Assembly: GCF_004361815.1 (NCBI RefSeq)
Contig: NZ_SNWA01000001.1
Span: 2,356,001 to 2,420,000 of the forward strand
Direction: 5' to 3'
DNA from: Paraburkholderia sp. BL10I2N1
Lineage (GTDB): Bacteria; Pseudomonadota; Gammaproteobacteria; Burkholderiales; Burkholderiaceae
DNA: 64,000 nt
Shown here: positions 62,348 to 64,000 of the stretch, one piece after another
How positions within the stretch are numbered: position 1 is the stretch's first letter
Layout: each line of letters begins with the position of its first letter
Position numbers and translations under genes: made by a program
The notes under the pieces: generated by a model
Databases searched by the model: none
What the model saw: the letters and a program-made list of their open reading frames with translations, nothing else
Told to the model about the DNA's origin: nothing

Positions 62348-63496
62348 ATTTATCTTTCAGTGACCGATTCCGCCGACGAATTCCCCATCGCACCGCCTGC
62401 GCCCCACAAAGGGCGCGGTGCCGTCACGAATCTTCAGGGCCGCTATGAAGTCGACCAGCGCGAAGCATTCGACGATGGCTGGATCCTGTCGCCCGCCGAT
62501 GACGATGGCGGTGTGTCCGCTTTGCGTACGCAGGTCTTCGAGGAGCGCGCGAAAAGCATCCTGACCCATAACGCGTCGCCGGATATTCCTTTTGGCGTGT
62601 CGTTGAATCCGTACCGGGGCTGCGAACACGGTTGCATCTATTGCTTTGCGCGGCCAACGCACAGCTATCTCGGTCTATCGCCCGGGCTCGATTTCGAGAG
62701 CCGGATCTACGCGAAGGTCAACGCGCCGGAATTGCTCGTGCGCGAACTGTCGAAGAAATCCTACGTGCCAGAGCCGATTGCGCTTGGCGTCAATACGGAT
62801 GCGTGGCAGCCCGTCGAGCGCGATCTGCGTCTCACGCGGCGGGTAATCGAGGTATTGCACGAGCGCGGGCACCCGTTTGCAGCCATCACGAAGTCGTCGT
62901 TGATCGAGCGCGATCTTGATCTTCTGGCGCCGATGGCCGCTCGCGGTCAGGTCATGGCAGCCATTACGATTACCACGCTCGATGCCGACATCGCCCGCAC
63001 GCTGGAACCGCGTGCGGCAACGCCCGCGCGGCGGCTGCGTACCATCAGGACATTGAGTGAAGCTGGCGTGCCGGTCGGCGTGAGCATCGCGCCGGTGATT
63101 CCGTTCGTCACCGAACCCGACATGGAGCGCTTGCTCGAAGCGTGCGCCGAGGCGGGCGCTTCGAGCGCGAGCTATATCGTCCTGCGCCTCCCATGGGAAG
63201 TGGCGCCGCTATTCAAGGACTGGCTTGCCGCTCATTTCCCGGATCGAGCCGATCGCGTGATGAGCCGCGTGCGTGATATGCGGGGCGGCAAAGACTACGA
63301 CTCTTCTTTTGCGACGCGCATGAAGGGCGAAGGTCCGTGGGCGGATCTGCTCAAGCAGCGTTTTCACAAGGCTGTCCGGCGGCTCGGGTTGAACGAGCGC
63401 CGGCACGGAATTCTGGATATGTCGCAATTCCGTCATCCGGAGTTGGCGCCACGGCCAGCGCCGGGCGACCCGCAACTGGACCTGTTCCAGGACTAA
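62336..63496 (+). CDS. PA0069-family radical SAM protein (SplB-like), SOS-regulated
   Basis: The 386-aa protein has the radical SAM motif in NPYRGCEHGCIYCFARPTHSYL (Cys-x3-Cys-x2-Cys). Further conserved parts are GVNTDAWQPVERDLRLTRRVIEVL, TKSSLIERDLDLLAPMA, SIAPVIPFVTEPDMERLLEA, and YIVLRLPWEVAPLF. It is related to spore photoproduct lyase-like enzymes, and its role is unknown. The first ATG lies inside the palindrome with no ribosome site. A GTG at 62360 (VTDSADEFP) may be the real start if transcription begins near 62340. The LexA box implies a DNA-damage role. Confidence 0.88.
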   Translation: MGRLIYLSVTDSADEFPIAPPAPHKGRGAVTNLQGRYEVDQREAFDDGWILSPADDDGGVSALRTQVFEERAKSILTHNASPDIPFGVSLNPYRGCEHGCIYCFARPTHSYLGLSPGLDFESRIYAKVNAPELLVRELSKKSYVPEPIALGVNTDAWQPVERDLRLTRRVIEVLHERGHPFAAITKSSLIERDLDLLAPMAARGQVMAAITITTLDADIARTLEPRAATPARRLRTIRTLSEAGVPVGVSIAPVIPFVTEPDMERLLEACAEAGASSASYIVLRLPWEVAPLFKDWLAAHFPDRADRVMSRVRDMRGGKDYDSSFATRMKGEGPWADLLKQRFHKAVRRLGLNERRHGILDMSQFRHPELAPRPAPGDPQLDLFQD

Positions 63497-63520
63497 TGCC
63501 GTCCGGGCGTCGAAGGGTCG

Positions 63521-63988
63521 TTATTGCGACAGTTCCCTGGCCGCCTGAACCTGAGATTCGAAGTAGGTTTGAAACGACAGCGCAAGTCCGGTCATCAGCA
63601 AGAAAGCGCCAATCAGCAGCGAGAAAATCACAACGAAGATGACGGTCCAGCCGGAACGGCTGTGCTCCTGTGTCTGGGCATTGAACTGTGCATCCCACTT
63701 TTCATCGGGACGCAGTCCGTAGACGATCGCGGCAAGAAAGGCCGCCAGCAGCGATATCGCACCCGGAATGACGAGCACCCATCCGAGCGCCGATGCGCGT
63801 TCGGTTGCAGCGAGCAGAAGGAAGCCAGGGATGCCGACGATCGTGCCGAGCAGATGCGCCCAACCGTAGACGTCGCGCAGACCGTACAGATAGAAGCGAT
63901 GTGCGCCGAGGCTACCGAAGAAGAACGCGAGTGCGCCGGCAAGGGTCTTGGATCGGAAGCGCGGGGAAGTCGAAGCAGCGGTGGACAT
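63521..63988 (-). CDS. TM2-domain (NINE family) membrane protein
   Basis: The 155-aa protein begins with a short polar tail. The TM2 signature follows: FRSKTLAGALAFFFGSLGAHRFYLYGLRDVYGW, with further helices (LLGTIVGIPGFLLLAA and LVIPGAISLLAAFLAAIVYGL). A long C-terminal helix is VIFVVIFSLLIGAFLLMTGLALSF. About four membrane helices are predicted. The function is unknown. It is convergent with the radical SAM gene, with 24 bases between stops. Confidence 0.85.
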   Translation of the reverse strand: MSTAASTSPRFRSKTLAGALAFFFGSLGAHRFYLYGLRDVYGWAHLLGTIVGIPGFLLLAATERASALGWVLVIPGAISLLAAFLAAIVYGLRPDEKWDAQFNAQTQEHSRSGWTVIFVVIFSLLIGAFLLMTGLALSFQTYFESQVQAARELSQ

Positions 63989-64000
63989 GAGCGAAAGCAG

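Noticed and set aside
1..64000. CRISPR arrays, tRNA, rRNA, prophage
   Set aside because: No spaced direct repeats, no cloverleaf sequence other than the tRNA-like part of ssrA, and no phage structural genes were seen.

Overview
The window reads as chromosomal DNA of a high-GC beta-proteobacterium, most likely Paraburkholderia or a close Burkholderiaceae relative. The evidence is the gene order serC-pheA-hisC-tyrA-aroA-cmk-rpsA-ihfB-lapA-lapB, the soluble NAD-linked formate dehydrogenase operon (fds), a tmRNA whose tag reads ANDETYALAA, Thr at the GyrA-83 position, and Burkholderia-type families such as DUF2968. There is no rRNA, CRISPR array or tRNA, and only one RNA gene (ssrA).

Layout. 1-7.8 kb: the end of a class-I glutamine amidotransferase-like hydrolase, a coiled-coil DUF2968 protein, a hypothetical membrane-anchored protein, a GNAT acetyltransferase, a citrate-type MFS symporter, and a SulP anion transporter paired with a beta-carbonic anhydrase. 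7.8-10.2 kb: a 504-aa winged-helix protein enclosed by an 8-bp direct repeat, which looks like an uncatalogued mobile element inserted just upstream of the carbonic anhydrase, followed by about 0.7 kb of AT-rich gene-free DNA. 10.2-22.8 kb: a TPR/glycosyltransferase protein, an ArsR-CDF metal-efflux pair with its operator, an FAD monooxygenase, the fdsGBAD operon with a divergent ModE/periplasmic-binding regulator, and two small secreted proteins.

22.8-29.3 kb is the most unusual part. A 35-codon gene encodes a double-glycine leader peptide whose predicted core starts Cys-Cys. It is followed by an LpxL/HtrB-like acyltransferase and by a complete type I export system: an HlyD-family adaptor, an ABC transporter with an intact C39 leader peptidase, and a TolC-family outer membrane protein. 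I infer a small secreted, possibly lipidated, peptide (bacteriocin or signal). I know of no described system with this combination.

29.3-55.2 kb is housekeeping: ssrA, gph, ubiG, an OmpA-family protein, gyrA, a DUF2059 protein, the aromatic amino acid/aroA-cmk-rpsA supraoperon, ihfB, the LPS-assembly pair lapAB, ugd, hldA, hldD, a ComEA-like protein, cysM, mltB, a histone-deacetylase-like hydrolase and an ECHDC3-like crotonase. 55.2-64 kb: the metNIQ methionine importer behind an attenuator-like leader, etfBA followed by a decayed acyl-CoA dehydrogenase remnant, the divergent dadA/lrp pair, a PA0069-type radical SAM gene with a near-perfect LexA box at its start, and a TM2-domain protein.

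All calls come from reading the sequence; family names rest on remembered motifs, not on database searches.
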